NCBI RefSeq assembly: GCF_000308675.1
Contig: NZ_BAGE01000057.1
Coordinates: forward strand, 62,001 to 126,000
Direction of reading: 5' to 3'
Origin: Nocardia paucivorans NBRC 100373
GTDB taxonomy: Bacteria > Actinomycetota > Actinomycetes > Mycobacteriales > Mycobacteriaceae
DNA: 64,000 nucleotides
A program made the translations under genes and the position numbers. This document shows positions 29,260 through 38,276 of this stretch, one piece after another; the first letter of the stretch is position 1; each line of letters starts with the position of its first letter. The notes beneath the pieces are model-generated. The model saw nothing but the letters and a program-made list of their open reading frames with translations, ran no database searches and was not told the DNA's origin.

Positions 29260-29487
29260 ATGAAAAACGCTATGCGAACGGCCCTGATCACTGCGTTCAT
29301 CGGCATCACACTGACCGTGTCCTCGGGAATCGCGACGGCGACGAACGCCATTATCGGCTATTACCCGGACCAGCGGACCTGCATGAGGACCGGGGAGAAA
29401 ATGTTCGGCCCCTGGCACGGCCAGTTCTGGTGCGACCCCATGGAGAACGGCACATGGCGATTGCGTCACGGTTCCGCGGAGCCGTGA
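29260..29487 (+). CDS. Small secreted protein
   Basis: A 75-residue exported peptide. The N-terminus MKNAMRTALITAFIGITLTV is a signal peptide, with a likely cut after ATA or ATATNA near residue 28. The mature part (about 48 residues) has two Cys (RTCMR and FWCDP) for one disulfide, and is rich in Trp and Gly. The family is unknown. GGAG six bases before ATG supports the start. The upstream frame is open, but its extra residues are His/Cys-rich and come from the 15-bp repeats, so I reject the longer form. Confidence 0.65.
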   Translation: MKNAMRTALITAFIGITLTVSSGIATATNAIIGYYPDQRTCMRTGEKMFGPWHGQFWCDPMENGTWRLRHGSAEP

Positions 29488-29515
29488 TACGTCCCGAGCG
29501 CGCCCACCACACCGC

Positions 29516-30715
29516 TCACAGGTTTCCCCGGGCGTTCTGTTCTCGCTCTATCGCCTGAAAGAGCGCCTTGAAATTACCTTTGCCGAAGCCCGGGGAACCG
29601 TGACGTTCGATCAGCTCGAAGAACACCGTGGGCCGATCGGTCAGCGGTTTGCAGAAGATCTGCAGCAGATAACCGTCCTCATCACGATCGACCAGAATGC
29701 CACGGCACTGCAATTCCTCGATGGGAACGCGAACCTCACCGATGCGGGCGCGTAGTTCCGGATCGCGGTAATAGGCATCGGGGGTGGACAGGAATTCCAC
29801 GCCCTCGCGGCGCAGGTGATCGACGCAGGCCAGGATATCGGAGGTGGCCAAGGCCACATGCTGGACACCGGGTCCACGATAGAACTCCAGATATTCGTCG
29901 ATCTGGGAACGCTTGGGACCGACGGCCGGTTCGTTGAGCGGGAATTTCACCCGGTGATTGCCATTGGCGACCACCTTGCTCATCAAGGCCGAGTATTCGG
30001 TGGCGATATCGTCGCCGATGAATTCGGCCATATTGGTGAAACCCATAACCCGCCGGTAGAAGTCGACCCATTCGTCCATCCATCCCAATTCGACATTGCC
30101 CACCACATGATCGATCTCCTGGAACAGTCGAGCGGGGGCATCGGGCCGGGGGCGGTAGGTCGAGGTGCGCGCAACATAACCGGGTAGATACGGACCGGTA
30201 TAGCGGGAGCGATCCACGAGGGTGTGGCGGGTTTCGCCGTAGGTCGCCAGGGCGGCGCTGCGAACGGTGCCGAATTCGTCGCTCTCGTCGTACGGTTCGA
30301 CCAGTACGGTGGCCCCGTGGTCTCGGGCCCAACGCACACAGCGGTCCACATCGGCGACCTCGAGCGCGATATCGACGACGCCGTCACCGTGCCGGCGGTG
30401 ATGCGCGATGAGCGGACTGTCCGGGTCGACGGCCCCCCGCACCACGAAACGCACCCCACCGCTGCACAGCACGAACGCCTTGTGATCCCGGTTGCCGGTC
30501 TCCGGCCCGGAATACGCCACCAGCCGCATCCCGAACGCCGATTCCAGGAAGTGCGCGGTCTGCGTGGCATTGCCGACCACCCATACCAGGGCGTCCCAGC
30601 CGATTACCGGAAAAGGATCGGTGGTGATGTCGTGATCGACCAGGCCGACGAGTTCGCGCAACCCGCCGACGGCGGGGGTGGGCCGCCAAGCCTCCGAAGC
30701 GGGCGCGATGGTCAT
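29516..30715 (-). CDS. hppD: 4-hydroxyphenylpyruvate dioxygenase
   Basis: A 399-residue non-haem Fe(II) dioxygenase that converts 4-hydroxyphenylpyruvate to homogentisate in tyrosine breakdown. Two vicinal-oxygen-chelate halves are present. The metal ligands are seen as His in EIDHVVGNV, His in VQHVALAT and Glu in FFELIERHG. The C-terminal FGKGNFKALFQAIEREQ helix closes the active site. It is divergent from an Lrp-type gene (126 bases away) that probably regulates it. Hydroxymandelate synthase is a related alternative, but the catabolic-type regulator and the conserved C-terminus favour HPPD. Confidence 0.92.
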   Translation of the reverse strand: MTIAPASEAWRPTPAVGGLRELVGLVDHDITTDPFPVIGWDALVWVVGNATQTAHFLESAFGMRLVAYSGPETGNRDHKAFVLCSGGVRFVVRGAVDPDSPLIAHHRRHGDGVVDIALEVADVDRCVRWARDHGATVLVEPYDESDEFGTVRSAALATYGETRHTLVDRSRYTGPYLPGYVARTSTYRPRPDAPARLFQEIDHVVGNVELGWMDEWVDFYRRVMGFTNMAEFIGDDIATEYSALMSKVVANGNHRVKFPLNEPAVGPKRSQIDEYLEFYRGPGVQHVALATSDILACVDHLRREGVEFLSTPDAYYRDPELRARIGEVRVPIEELQCRGILVDRDEDGYLLQIFCKPLTDRPTVFFELIERHGSPGFGKGNFKALFQAIEREQNARGNL

Positions 30716-30841
30716 ACAACCAGGAAATCTCCACTCCGGTGAGTAGGCAACACCACGCCCGAACGGTGAACACTCTGGTGAATCGGCCCAGTGATCGCCC
30801 GGAAATGCTGGACAATTCGACCAGCAGAACGGAGGGCAGCC

Positions 30842-31369
30842 ATGTCTCGTACACCGGCGAAACTGGACGAGCTCGATCTCGCCATCCTGACCGCCATGCA
30901 CCGGTACCAGAGGGCCGGGGTGCTCGAGTTGTCCCGGCGCACCCGAGTGGCGCGGGCGACCGTGCAATCCCGGATCAACCGCATGGAAGAGGCCGGCATC
31001 ATCGCCTCCTACGATCCGCAGATCGACATCGCCGCCGCAGGTTTCGACGTACAGGCATTCGTCACCCTGGAGATAGCCCAGGGCGCGCTGGACGTGCTGG
31101 CAGGCGAATTGGCGGCGATCCCCGGGGTCCTCGAGGCATACGCGACGACCGGGAGCGGCGATGTGCTGTGCCGGATCGGGGCCGACTCCCATGCGGGGTT
31201 GCAGGAGGTGCTGCTCAGCATCGACCGGACGAGCTCGGTGGTCCGGTCGCACAGTGTCATCGTGCTGTCCACCGTGGTCCCCCGCCGGGTTCTACCGCTA
31301 CTGAGCACCCGGATCGCCACCGGCGCCACCAAGGCCCCCGCCTATCGGAATACCCGCGCGCCCGACTAG
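30842..31369 (+). CDS. Lrp/AsnC-family regulator
   Basis: A 175-residue feast/famine regulator. The HTH is at residues about 8-60 (LDELDLAILTAMHRYQRAGV, then RVARATVQSRINRMEEAGII), followed by the RAM domain (VQAFVTLEIAQGAL) that binds amino acids. GGAGG lies six bases before the ATG. It is divergent from hppD, so it is the likely tyrosine-responsive regulator of that gene. Confidence 0.88.
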   Translation: MSRTPAKLDELDLAILTAMHRYQRAGVLELSRRTRVARATVQSRINRMEEAGIIASYDPQIDIAAAGFDVQAFVTLEIAQGALDVLAGELAAIPGVLEAYATTGSGDVLCRIGADSHAGLQEVLLSIDRTSSVVRSHSVIVLSTVVPRRVLPLLSTRIATGATKAPAYRNTRAPD

Positions 31370-31398
31370 TGGTGTTCACCCGACCCGGGCGGTCACAT

Positions 31399-32373
31399 TC
31401 AGCGCAGTGTGACGACAACCTTTCCGGCGGCAGTGCGGTTCTCCAGCGAGGCCACCGCTTCGGCGGCCTTGTCCAGCGGGAACAACACCGGCTGCGGCGG
31501 CGCGATCGCCCCGGAGGCCAGCAGGGGCTCCACCTCGGCCCACTGTTCGGCCAGATAGCCCGGATGCGACATCATCCAGGCACCCCACCCTGCGCCGACC
31601 ACCTCGACATTGTTGAGCAGCAGCCGGTTCACCTTGACGGTAGGGATTTCCCCGCCGGTGAAACCCACCACCAGCAAGCGGCCCGCCGGCGCCAGCGAAC
31701 GGATGCTGTCGGTGAACCGGTCCCCGCCCACCGGGTCGAGCACGATATCCACGCCCCGGTTGTCGGTCAACTCCTTGACCTGGGCCAACCAGCCGTCGGT
31801 GAGTACCACGTCGGTGGCCCCATTGGCCCGCGCGACCTGCGCCTTCTCTTCGGTGCTGACCACGGCGATCACCCGCCCCGCCCCGAGGGCCGCGGCCATC
31901 CGCAGCGTCGAGGTGCCGATACCGCCCGCGGCCCCGTGAACCAGCACGCTCTCGCCCCCGGCCAGCCGACCACGCGTGCGGAGGCTGAAATGCACGGTGA
32001 GGTCGTTGAACAGAATTCCCGCGCCGGCCTCCATCGAGATGTTGTCCGGTAGTCGGAACACCATCTCCGTGGGAACCACCGTCACCTCGGCCATGGCATT
32101 GCCGATCATGGTGAGAGCGACCACCCGATCGCCCGGTTTCACATGCGCGCCCTCGGGAGCCGTACGGACCACGCCCGCGACCTCGCCACCGACGATATAG
32201 GGCATCTCGGGCTTCATCTGGTACAGCCCGCGCGTCATCAGCACGTCAGGGAAGGCCACTCCGGCCGCGTGTACCTCGATGACCACCCCGCCCGGAAAGG
32301 TCTGCGGTTCCGGGACGTCGACGATCTCGATCGCTTCCGGTCCGTCGAGCCTGCTGACCTGAGCTGCGCGCAT
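31399..32373 (-). CDS. Zinc-independent quinone oxidoreductase (MDR family)
   Basis: A 324-residue medium-chain dehydrogenase/reductase. It lacks the zinc ligands and shows the quinone oxidoreductase pattern: HAAGVAFPDVLMTRG near residue 40, GGEVAGVV, and the NADPH motif VHGAAGGIGTSTLRMAAALGA near 145. It reduces quinones or enals with NADPH. The ATG at 32373 is preceded by GAGAGG. Convergent with the Lrp gene and divergent from the thioesterase gene; no operon partner. Confidence 0.85.
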   Translation of the reverse strand: MRAAQVSRLDGPEAIEIVDVPEPQTFPGGVVIEVHAAGVAFPDVLMTRGLYQMKPEMPYIVGGEVAGVVRTAPEGAHVKPGDRVVALTMIGNAMAEVTVVPTEMVFRLPDNISMEAGAGILFNDLTVHFSLRTRGRLAGGESVLVHGAAGGIGTSTLRMAAALGAGRVIAVVSTEEKAQVARANGATDVVLTDGWLAQVKELTDNRGVDIVLDPVGGDRFTDSIRSLAPAGRLLVVGFTGGEIPTVKVNRLLLNNVEVVGAGWGAWMMSHPGYLAEQWAEVEPLLASGAIAPPQPVLFPLDKAAEAVASLENRTAAGKVVVTLR

Positions 32374-32697
32374 GTGCCGACCTCTCTGTCCGTGCCGTCG
32401 ACGCTGTCCATCGCGTCGAATGGTCCTCCGCATCCACCTAACCGTCTCATCTGGGCTGCTGTCCAGATACTCGGACCCGCCGAACGACACCGCTCCGATA
32501 CGGCGGGAGGTCGCGACTCGCCCGATATCACCCCCGGCGAGGTGGGGACCACCACGACACCGACCACCGATCGGCCGTCGGTACCAGGTCCGACGATCGG
32601 GCGGCTCACCGCAAGAATATGACGCACGCCCCGTAAAGTCGTCTCATAAGAGCACCGCAGGAGTACCGCGGCACACCGTGCAGCGCGAGGAGCACAA
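32374..32697. other. Divergent promoter region
   Basis: Separates the quinone oxidoreductase gene (minus) from the thioesterase gene (plus). No gene seen. Part of it is weakly coding-like on the plus strand, but without homology. Confidence 0.4.
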
Positions 32698-33474
32698 GTG
32701 TCACTCGACCAGCCACTCGCCCCGCTTCCCCAGGAGGGCAGGGGCTTCGCTTCCACGTGGCCCGTCCGGGCCGGCGATGTGGATCCGTACAACCGGGTGC
32801 GGCTCGACAGTATCGCCCGCTACCTGCAAGACATCGCGTGGGAAGAGCTGCAGCAGTCGATGCTGGAGCGCACCGATCCCGCCTGGATCGTCCGCCGCAC
32901 GGTCATCGATGTGGTCCGCCCCATCCTGTGGCCGGACCGGGTGCATCTACTGCGCTGGTGCTCGGCCATGTCCACCCGCTGGACCAATATGCGGGTTCGG
33001 ATAACCAGTGAAAGCGGCGGCCTGGTCGAAACCGAGGGTTTCTGGATCAATATCAACGAGTCGAACAATATGCCGGCTCGTATCAGCGACGAGGGGCTGG
33101 CATATCTGGCGCGCACCACCCAGGACCAGCGGCTGCGCTGGCGGCCCTGGCTCGTCGACACCACCCCGCCGGAATCGGACACCGATCTGCCGTTCCCGCT
33201 GCGCGCCACCGATATCGACCAGTACAACCACGTCAACAATGCGAGCTACTGGCAGGCCGTGGAACAGTTCCTGGTGGACTATCCCAAACTGGTGAGCAAC
33301 CCCCATCGCGCCGTTATCGAATACATGGCGCCGGTGCTGGCCCGCCAACACATAAGCATCCGCAGCCGGTACGAATCCGGTGACCGCGCCGAGGGCCGGC
33401 CCACCCTGCGCCTCTGGTTCGTCGTCGACGGAACCACGACCACCGCCGTCCGAATCATGCCCCTCCCGCACTGA
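32698..33474 (+). CDS. Acyl-ACP/acyl-CoA thioesterase with two hot-dog domains
   Basis: A 258-residue protein. Two hot-dog folds are visible: residues about 15-140 (STWPVRAGDVDPYNRVRLDS) and about 160-258 (FPLRATDIDQYNHVNNASYW). The second holds the D..N-H-V-N-N pattern of acyl-ACP thioesterases. It should release fatty acids from ACP or CoA. The GTG start at 32698 has GCGAGGAG just upstream. No lipid genes are adjacent. Confidence 0.82.
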   Translation: MSLDQPLAPLPQEGRGFASTWPVRAGDVDPYNRVRLDSIARYLQDIAWEELQQSMLERTDPAWIVRRTVIDVVRPILWPDRVHLLRWCSAMSTRWTNMRVRITSESGGLVETEGFWININESNNMPARISDEGLAYLARTTQDQRLRWRPWLVDTTPPESDTDLPFPLRATDIDQYNHVNNASYWQAVEQFLVDYPKLVSNPHRAVIEYMAPVLARQHISIRSRYESGDRAEGRPTLRLWFVVDGTTTTAVRIMPLPH

Positions 33475-33566
33475 CCCGACAGCGGTGCGCAGCCACAAAG
33501 ATCCCGGATCACCGCCACGCGGGATCGCGCCGGCGAGACCGGCGCGATCGCACACGGTGGCGATGC

Positions 33567-35243
33567 TCAGGCGCCGCCCTTGGCGGCCTGCAGCAAATCG
33601 GGCCGGGTGGTGAACTTGACCCGCGGTCGTCCCGCGGACTTACCGGCGCTGCGTTCGGCCTGGTCGATGGCCTTCCAGCCGACCCGGTCGACCAGATCCG
33701 GTTGCCGCTGCTCGACCAGGGCTCGCAATGCCGCGCGGTCCCAGCTCGGGGCGGGAAGTTTGCCCGCGATGAAATCGGCGATCAACGCCTCCACCGTTTC
33801 CTCGGCGTCGACCCGGTTGGAGCCGATCACCCCGCGTGGCCCGCGTTTGATCCAGCCGCTCACATACACCCCCGTCAGCGGGCCGCCGTCCGCGCCGATG
33901 ACCCGTCCATGCTCGTTCGGCACCACGGCGCGGCTTTCGTCGAAGGGCAGGTCCGGCACCGGTTCGCCGCGATAGCCGATCGAGCGCAGCACCAACGAGG
34001 TGGGCAGGCTGCCGGTGCGCTCGGTTGCCCGGGCGATCGATTGCCCGTCCTGTTCGACCAATTCGTTGTGCACGTATTCCAGCCCCTCGACCCGGTCGGT
34101 GCCGGTGATCGCGGTCGGCGAGACCAGATAGCGGAAGACGATGCGCTTGTTGGCCTCGTCGCGGGGGGCTGCGGCGAATTCCTGGGCCAGTGTGTATTTC
34201 AGGTGCAGCGACGGTTCCACGTCCGAACTGTCGATCAATGCCCGCCCGGACGGATCGAGTTCCAGTTCGGCCGGATCGATCACCACATCGACGCCCTGCA
34301 GATGCGCCAGCGCCAAGAATTCCGGTGAGGTGTAGGCGGCCTGCAACGGGCCCCGCCGGCCCAGGATGACCACTTCGCGGATCTTGCTCTGGCGCAAGGC
34401 TTCCAGGGCATGGTCGGCGATATCGGTTTTGGCCAGTTCGTCCGGGTCTACGGTGAGCACCCGCGCGACGTCGAGAGCGACATTGCCGTTGCCGACGATC
34501 ACGGCCCGCTCACCGGACAGATCGAAGGTCCGGTCGGCGTAATCGGGGTGGCCGTTGTACCAGGCCACGAATTCGGTGGCGGAGTGGCTGCCGGGCAGGT
34601 CCTCACCGGGTACGCCCATCTGCCGGTCGGAGGCCGCGCCGACAGCGTAGATGACGGCATGATGGTGCGCGAGCAGTTCCTCGTGCGTGATGTGCGTGCC
34701 GACCTCGACATTCAGGTAGTACTGCAGGGTGTCGCGGCGGAACGCCGATTCGAACATGCTCGCCACCGATTTGGTGCCCGGGTGGTCGGGGGCAACCCCC
34801 GCGCGGACCAGCCCCCAGGGTGTCGGCAGTCGGTCGAATAGTTCGACCTGTACATCGGCGCGGCGCAACAGTTCGTCGGCCGCGTAGCAGGCGGCCGGGC
34901 CGGCGCCGACAATGGCGACCCGTAGGGTGCCCAGATCCTTCGGCGGACGCACCGGACTGGTCAGCGGATCCAGGTTCGATTCCAATGGGTGCCGCTTGAA
35001 CCAGGCGGCATTGATATCCCGGAACCGGGCCAGCGACGCGCTCAGATCGTCTTCGGAGAAGATGGCCTCCACGGGGCACGCGTCCACGCAGGCGCCGCAG
35101 TCGATGCAGGTGTCGGGGTCGATGTAGAGCATCTCGGTCGTGGCGAATTCCGGCTGGTCCGGAGTCGGACGGATGCAGTCGACCGGGCACTCGGAAACGC
35201 AGCTCGCGTCGTTGCAACAACGCTGCGTGATTACGTAGGCCAT
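33567..35243 (-). CDS. fprB: Ferredoxin-fused ferredoxin-NADP reductase (FprB type)
   Basis: A 558-residue fusion. Residues 1-75 are a 7Fe ferredoxin: CCNDASCVSECPVDC and CIDCGACVDACPVEA. The rest is an adrenodoxin-reductase-type FAD enzyme: VAIVGAGPAACYAADELLRR (near 107), then RLPTPWGLVRAGVAPDHPGTK, the NADP site VIVGNGNVALDVARVL and the second FAD site GVYVSGWIKRGPRGVIG. It matches M. tuberculosis FprB, which moves electrons between NADPH and ferredoxin. The ATG at 35243 is fixed by the ferredoxin N-terminus MAYVITQRC. Confidence 0.92.
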   Translation of the reverse strand: MAYVITQRCCNDASCVSECPVDCIRPTPDQPEFATTEMLYIDPDTCIDCGACVDACPVEAIFSEDDLSASLARFRDINAAWFKRHPLESNLDPLTSPVRPPKDLGTLRVAIVGAGPAACYAADELLRRADVQVELFDRLPTPWGLVRAGVAPDHPGTKSVASMFESAFRRDTLQYYLNVEVGTHITHEELLAHHHAVIYAVGAASDRQMGVPGEDLPGSHSATEFVAWYNGHPDYADRTFDLSGERAVIVGNGNVALDVARVLTVDPDELAKTDIADHALEALRQSKIREVVILGRRGPLQAAYTSPEFLALAHLQGVDVVIDPAELELDPSGRALIDSSDVEPSLHLKYTLAQEFAAAPRDEANKRIVFRYLVSPTAITGTDRVEGLEYVHNELVEQDGQSIARATERTGSLPTSLVLRSIGYRGEPVPDLPFDESRAVVPNEHGRVIGADGGPLTGVYVSGWIKRGPRGVIGSNRVDAEETVEALIADFIAGKLPAPSWDRAALRALVEQRQPDLVDRVGWKAIDQAERSAGKSAGRPRVKFTTRPDLLQAAKGGA

Positions 35244-35417
35244 TTGTGCAGATCCTCGAAGACTTATGTGCGGGTTGTGGCCGCGCCGGGTTGCGACGGG
35301 CGGTTGCGTCCGGCGGGTACGCGCTCGGGATCGCCGAGACACCATTACTGTGACGCAGCATTCAGTGTGCCTCGAGTGTGGCGGGCGTCTCCTCTCGGGA
35401 GGACCTACGGTAGCCCC

Positions 35418-35909
35418 ATGACACGCACCCTGATCCTGATGCGGCACGGTAAATCGGCATATCCACCCGGTGTCGACGACCACGACCGCCCGTTGACATC
35501 ACGCGGCCGGCGGGAGGCGGGACTGGCCGGACAGTGGTTGCGTGATACCCAGCCGCCGATCGACGCGGTGCGCTGTTCCACGGCGGTCCGCACCCGGGAA
35601 ACCCTCACAGCCACCGGGATCACGGCGCCGGTCGTCTTCGATCGGGATATCTACGAGGCATCCGAGGAAACGCTGATCGAGCTGGTCCGACTGTGTGATC
35701 CGGAGGTGGCGACCCTACTCGTGATCGGCCACGCGCCGGGCATGCCGCGGACCGCGTGGGAGCTGGCGGCCGATCACGACACCGACGACGCCATCCGACT
35801 CGCCCGCAAGTTCTCCACCTCGGCACTGGCGGTGCTCCGGTTCGACCGTCCCTGGGATCGAATCGACTCCGGCACCGCGGAGCTGGTGAGCTTTCATATT
35901 CCGCGCTGA
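35418..35909 (+). CDS. SixA-type histidine phosphatase
   Basis: A 163-residue member of the histidine phosphatase superfamily. The catalytic RHG is in LILMRHGKSAYP (residues 5-16), the second Arg in RTRETL, and the C-terminal His in LLVIGHAPGMP. Length and the PLTSRGRREA motif fit SixA, which dephosphorylates phosphohistidine on proteins. It is divergent from fprB with 174 bases between. Confidence 0.85.
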   Translation: MTRTLILMRHGKSAYPPGVDDHDRPLTSRGRREAGLAGQWLRDTQPPIDAVRCSTAVRTRETLTATGITAPVVFDRDIYEASEETLIELVRLCDPEVATLLVIGHAPGMPRTAWELAADHDTDDAIRLARKFSTSALAVLRFDRPWDRIDSGTAELVSFHIPR

Positions 35910-35974
35910 TCTTCCGCGCTGATCCGTATGATCTCCGCGCCCCGGCACGGAGACGATATATCGGCCCGGTGGGA

Positions 35975-36175
35975 TCAGCGCAGCAGTTTGCCGCCGAACA
36001 CCACGATGCCGCCGAGCAGCACCAGTAGTACGAAGGCGGCGAAACCCCCGAATGCCCACCAGACCACACCGAGCGCCACCACAAACGGCGCGACCGCGAT
36101 GGCGGCGATCACCGGGTTCTCTTTGACCGTCGCCCAGGCCGCGCGGCTCCGGACCCGATCTATCTCTTTACCCAT
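35975..36175 (-). CDS. Small membrane protein
   Basis: A 66-residue protein with two hydrophobic segments (PVIAAIAVAPFVVALGVVWW and AAFVLLVLLGGIVVFG) after a charged N-terminus MGKEIDRVRSR. The family is unknown. The ATG at 36175 has no strong ribosome binding site; the frame is open back to 36256. It is divergent from the merR gene. Confidence 0.6.
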   Translation of the reverse strand: MGKEIDRVRSRAAWATVKENPVIAAIAVAPFVVALGVVWWAFGGFAAFVLLVLLGGIVVFGGKLLR

Positions 36176-36241
36176 GAGATCAGGGTAGGCCGAGTTCACG
36201 CGGCCGGGGCGGATGTCGAGGCCACCGACCGATAATCGAAC

Positions 36242-36272
36242 TTGCTTGGAGTTCACTCCAGGTGGCTAGCGT
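36242..36272 (+). promoter_or_regulatory. MerR-type promoter with a 19-bp spacer
   Basis: A dyad, CTTGGAGTTCACTCCAGG (36245-36262), lies between -35 TTGCTT (36242-36247) and -10 TAGCGT (36267-36272). The spacer is 19 bp, the hallmark of MerR-activated promoters. The dyad matches the NmlR/AdhR-type pattern CTTGGAGTnnACTCCAAG. It reads into the merR gene at 36360, suggesting autoregulation. Confidence 0.75.
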
Positions 36273-36359
36273 TGTCAACCGAACCGGTTCGACGAAACGA
36301 ACCGCGCTCGGCCGGGCAGAACCCGGTCGAAAACCGGAAATCGGTGGGAGGGCGATCAG

Positions 36360-36815
36360 GTGGGTATTCCCGTACCTACGCGGAGCAGCGACCCGAGCCG
36401 GGAGCAACCGCGTTATTCGATCGGCGAGGTGGCCCAGCGCTGTGGGCTGAGCCGGGACACACTGCGCTGGTACGAACGGATCGGTCTACTGTCCTATATC
36501 GGCCGGGACCATACCGGCCGACGCCGGTTCAGCGAGCATGACCTGGAGTGGCTCACCCTCATCACCCACCTGCGCTCGACCGGTATGTCGGTGGCGGATA
36601 TGGTCCGCTACGCGGAACTGGTGCGGGCCGGTGAAGGCACCTGCCCCGAGCGGCTCGCCATGTTCCGGAAAACCCGCACCGATACGCTCGCCCGGATCGC
36701 CGAACTACAACAAACCGTGGCGATTCTGGACAGCAAGATCGCCCTGTACGAGAAGCGTGTTTCCGAGCTCGGCGATACCGATCGAGCAGCACGACGAAGG
36801 GATACACCGGCATAA
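36360..36815 (+). CDS. MerR-family regulator
   Basis: A 151-residue MerR protein. The HTH is at residues about 18-60 (YSIGEVAQRCGLSRDTLRWY, then ERIGLL), followed by a long coiled-coil helix (LARIAELQQTVAILDSKIAL). The C-terminal sensor is short with few Cys, so it is not a metal-thiolate type; the NmlR/AdhR branch (aldehyde or electrophile stress) fits its promoter dyad. A single Cys lies in GEGTCPERLAMF. The GTG start at 36360 has GGAGGG eight bases before. No aldehyde gene is adjacent. Confidence 0.85.
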   Translation: MGIPVPTRSSDPSREQPRYSIGEVAQRCGLSRDTLRWYERIGLLSYIGRDHTGRRRFSEHDLEWLTLITHLRSTGMSVADMVRYAELVRAGEGTCPERLAMFRKTRTDTLARIAELQQTVAILDSKIALYEKRVSELGDTDRAARRRDTPA

Positions 36816-36991
36816 CCGCCTCGCCTCGCACCACCCGAGCCGGGTTCCCCGGGGGACACTCGCCCCACACTTCGGCCGCCTCGCTGGGTACGCTGACGTG
36901 GACGGCAGTGTCCACCCAGGACACGGTCCCGGGATGGAGAGGACGACGGCCGACGCCCCACCTGTCCCGGACACGGAAGGAGATCGGATCC

Positions 36992-37306
36992 ATGACCGAA
37001 TCAACCGTGCAGAGCAGGGTGACCCGCAACGACGACCGGCGGCGCTACGAGATCTTCTACGGCGACAACCTGGCCGGATTCGCCGAATACGTCGAGCGTC
37101 CCGAGCAAACCGTCTTCACCCACACCGAGGTGGATTCGGCATTCGGTGGTAAGGGTCTGGGCAGCAAGCTCGCCGAATACGCCGTGCGCGACACGATCGA
37201 ACGCGGTCGAACGATCGTGCCCCGGTGCGAGTTCATCAAGGCGTACCTCGACAAGCACCCCGAGTACGGCGCCCACATTGCCGATGAGGACACCGGCGGT
37301 GAGTAA
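36992..37306 (+). CDS. GNAT-like acetyltransferase (YjdJ/COG2388 type)
   Basis: A 104-residue protein of the short GNAT-like N-acetyltransferase group. The pattern YEIFYGDNLAGFAEYVE, TVFTHTEVDSAFGGKGLGSK and IVPRCEFIKAYLDKHPEY is typical and includes the acetyl-CoA pyrophosphate loop GGKGLGSKL. The substrate is unknown. AAGGAGAT lies nine bases before ATG. It overlaps the start of the pirin-like gene. Confidence 0.85.
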   Translation: MTESTVQSRVTRNDDRRRYEIFYGDNLAGFAEYVERPEQTVFTHTEVDSAFGGKGLGSKLAEYAVRDTIERGRTIVPRCEFIKAYLDKHPEYGAHIADEDTGGE

Positions 37307-38276
37307 CCTGGAGCCGCATCCCGAGGCAACATTGTGCGAACCGGCGCCGGGCCCCGGCCCGGTTGCGGTGTTGTACCCGGCGCGCGAAGTGCCATTGGGT
37401 GGGGTGCGCGGCGTATACGTCGAGCGAACCCTGCCGCAACGCGAACTACCGACCGTCGGGGCGTGGTGTTTTCTCGACTATTTCGGCGCCCCGTCACTCA
37501 CCTCCACCACCGACAGCCCACCCGATATCGACCCCCATCCGCATATCGGGCTGCAAACCGTCACCTGGCCGCTGGAAGGCATGATCCGACATCGCGATTC
37601 GGTGGGCTCGGATGTGCGGATCGAGCCCGGCCAACTCAATCTGATGACCTCCGGTCACGGTATCGCCCACTCCGAATACACGGTCCCGCATGCTCCCGCC
37701 GGACGCGGCCTACAGTTCTGGGTCGCGCTGCCCGGCGACCGCCGCAATATCGCTCCCCACTTCGAACAGCACCGTGAACTGCCCACCTACGAGGTGCCGG
37801 GACTGACGGCCACCGTGCTGCTCGGCGAACTGGCCAGGGTGACCTCGCCGGCGACCGTCTACACCCCGCTGGTCGGCGCCGATATCCGAATCGCCCCGCA
37901 CACCACCGCGACGGTCCCATTGCGCCCCGAGTTCGAACACGCCCTGCTCGCGATTCGGGGTGAGCTGACCGCGGCCGAAACCGAGCTACACCCCGGACCA
38001 CTGCTGTACTTGGGTTCCGACCGGAGCGAATTGACCTTGAACACCTCCGAGGGTGCTCGGTTCATGCTGATCGGCGGCACTCCGTTCGGCGAGGAGTTGG
38101 TGATGTGGTGGAACTTCGTGGGCCGCGACCACGAAGAGATCGCCGCCGCCCGCCGGGACTGGGCCAACCACGACACCACACGGTTCCCGGATATCGCCGG
38201 ACACTCTCCACAGGAACGAATTCCGGCGCCGCCCATGCCCGCCCTACATCTCAAACCCCGCAAGCGCGGGTTCTAG
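37299..38276 (+). CDS. Pirin-family protein
   Basis: About 325 residues, with two cupin halves. The metal-binding His pattern is present: DPHPHIGLQTVTW, then HGIAHSEY. Pirins bind iron and may act as quercetinases or redox sensors. The GTG at 37299 overlaps the GNAT gene's stop and has GAGGA upstream; an ATG at 37284 is an alternative. It converges on the SRPBCC gene, and the two coding ends overlap by four bases. Confidence 0.85.
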   Translation: MSNLEPHPEATLCEPAPGPGPVAVLYPAREVPLGGVRGVYVERTLPQRELPTVGAWCFLDYFGAPSLTSTTDSPPDIDPHPHIGLQTVTWPLEGMIRHRDSVGSDVRIEPGQLNLMTSGHGIAHSEYTVPHAPAGRGLQFWVALPGDRRNIAPHFEQHRELPTYEVPGLTATVLLGELARVTSPATVYTPLVGADIRIAPHTTATVPLRPEFEHALLAIRGELTAAETELHPGPLLYLGSDRSELTLNTSEGARFMLIGGTPFGEELVMWWNFVGRDHEEIAAARRDWANHDTTRFPDIAGHSPQERIPAPPMPALHLKPRKRGF

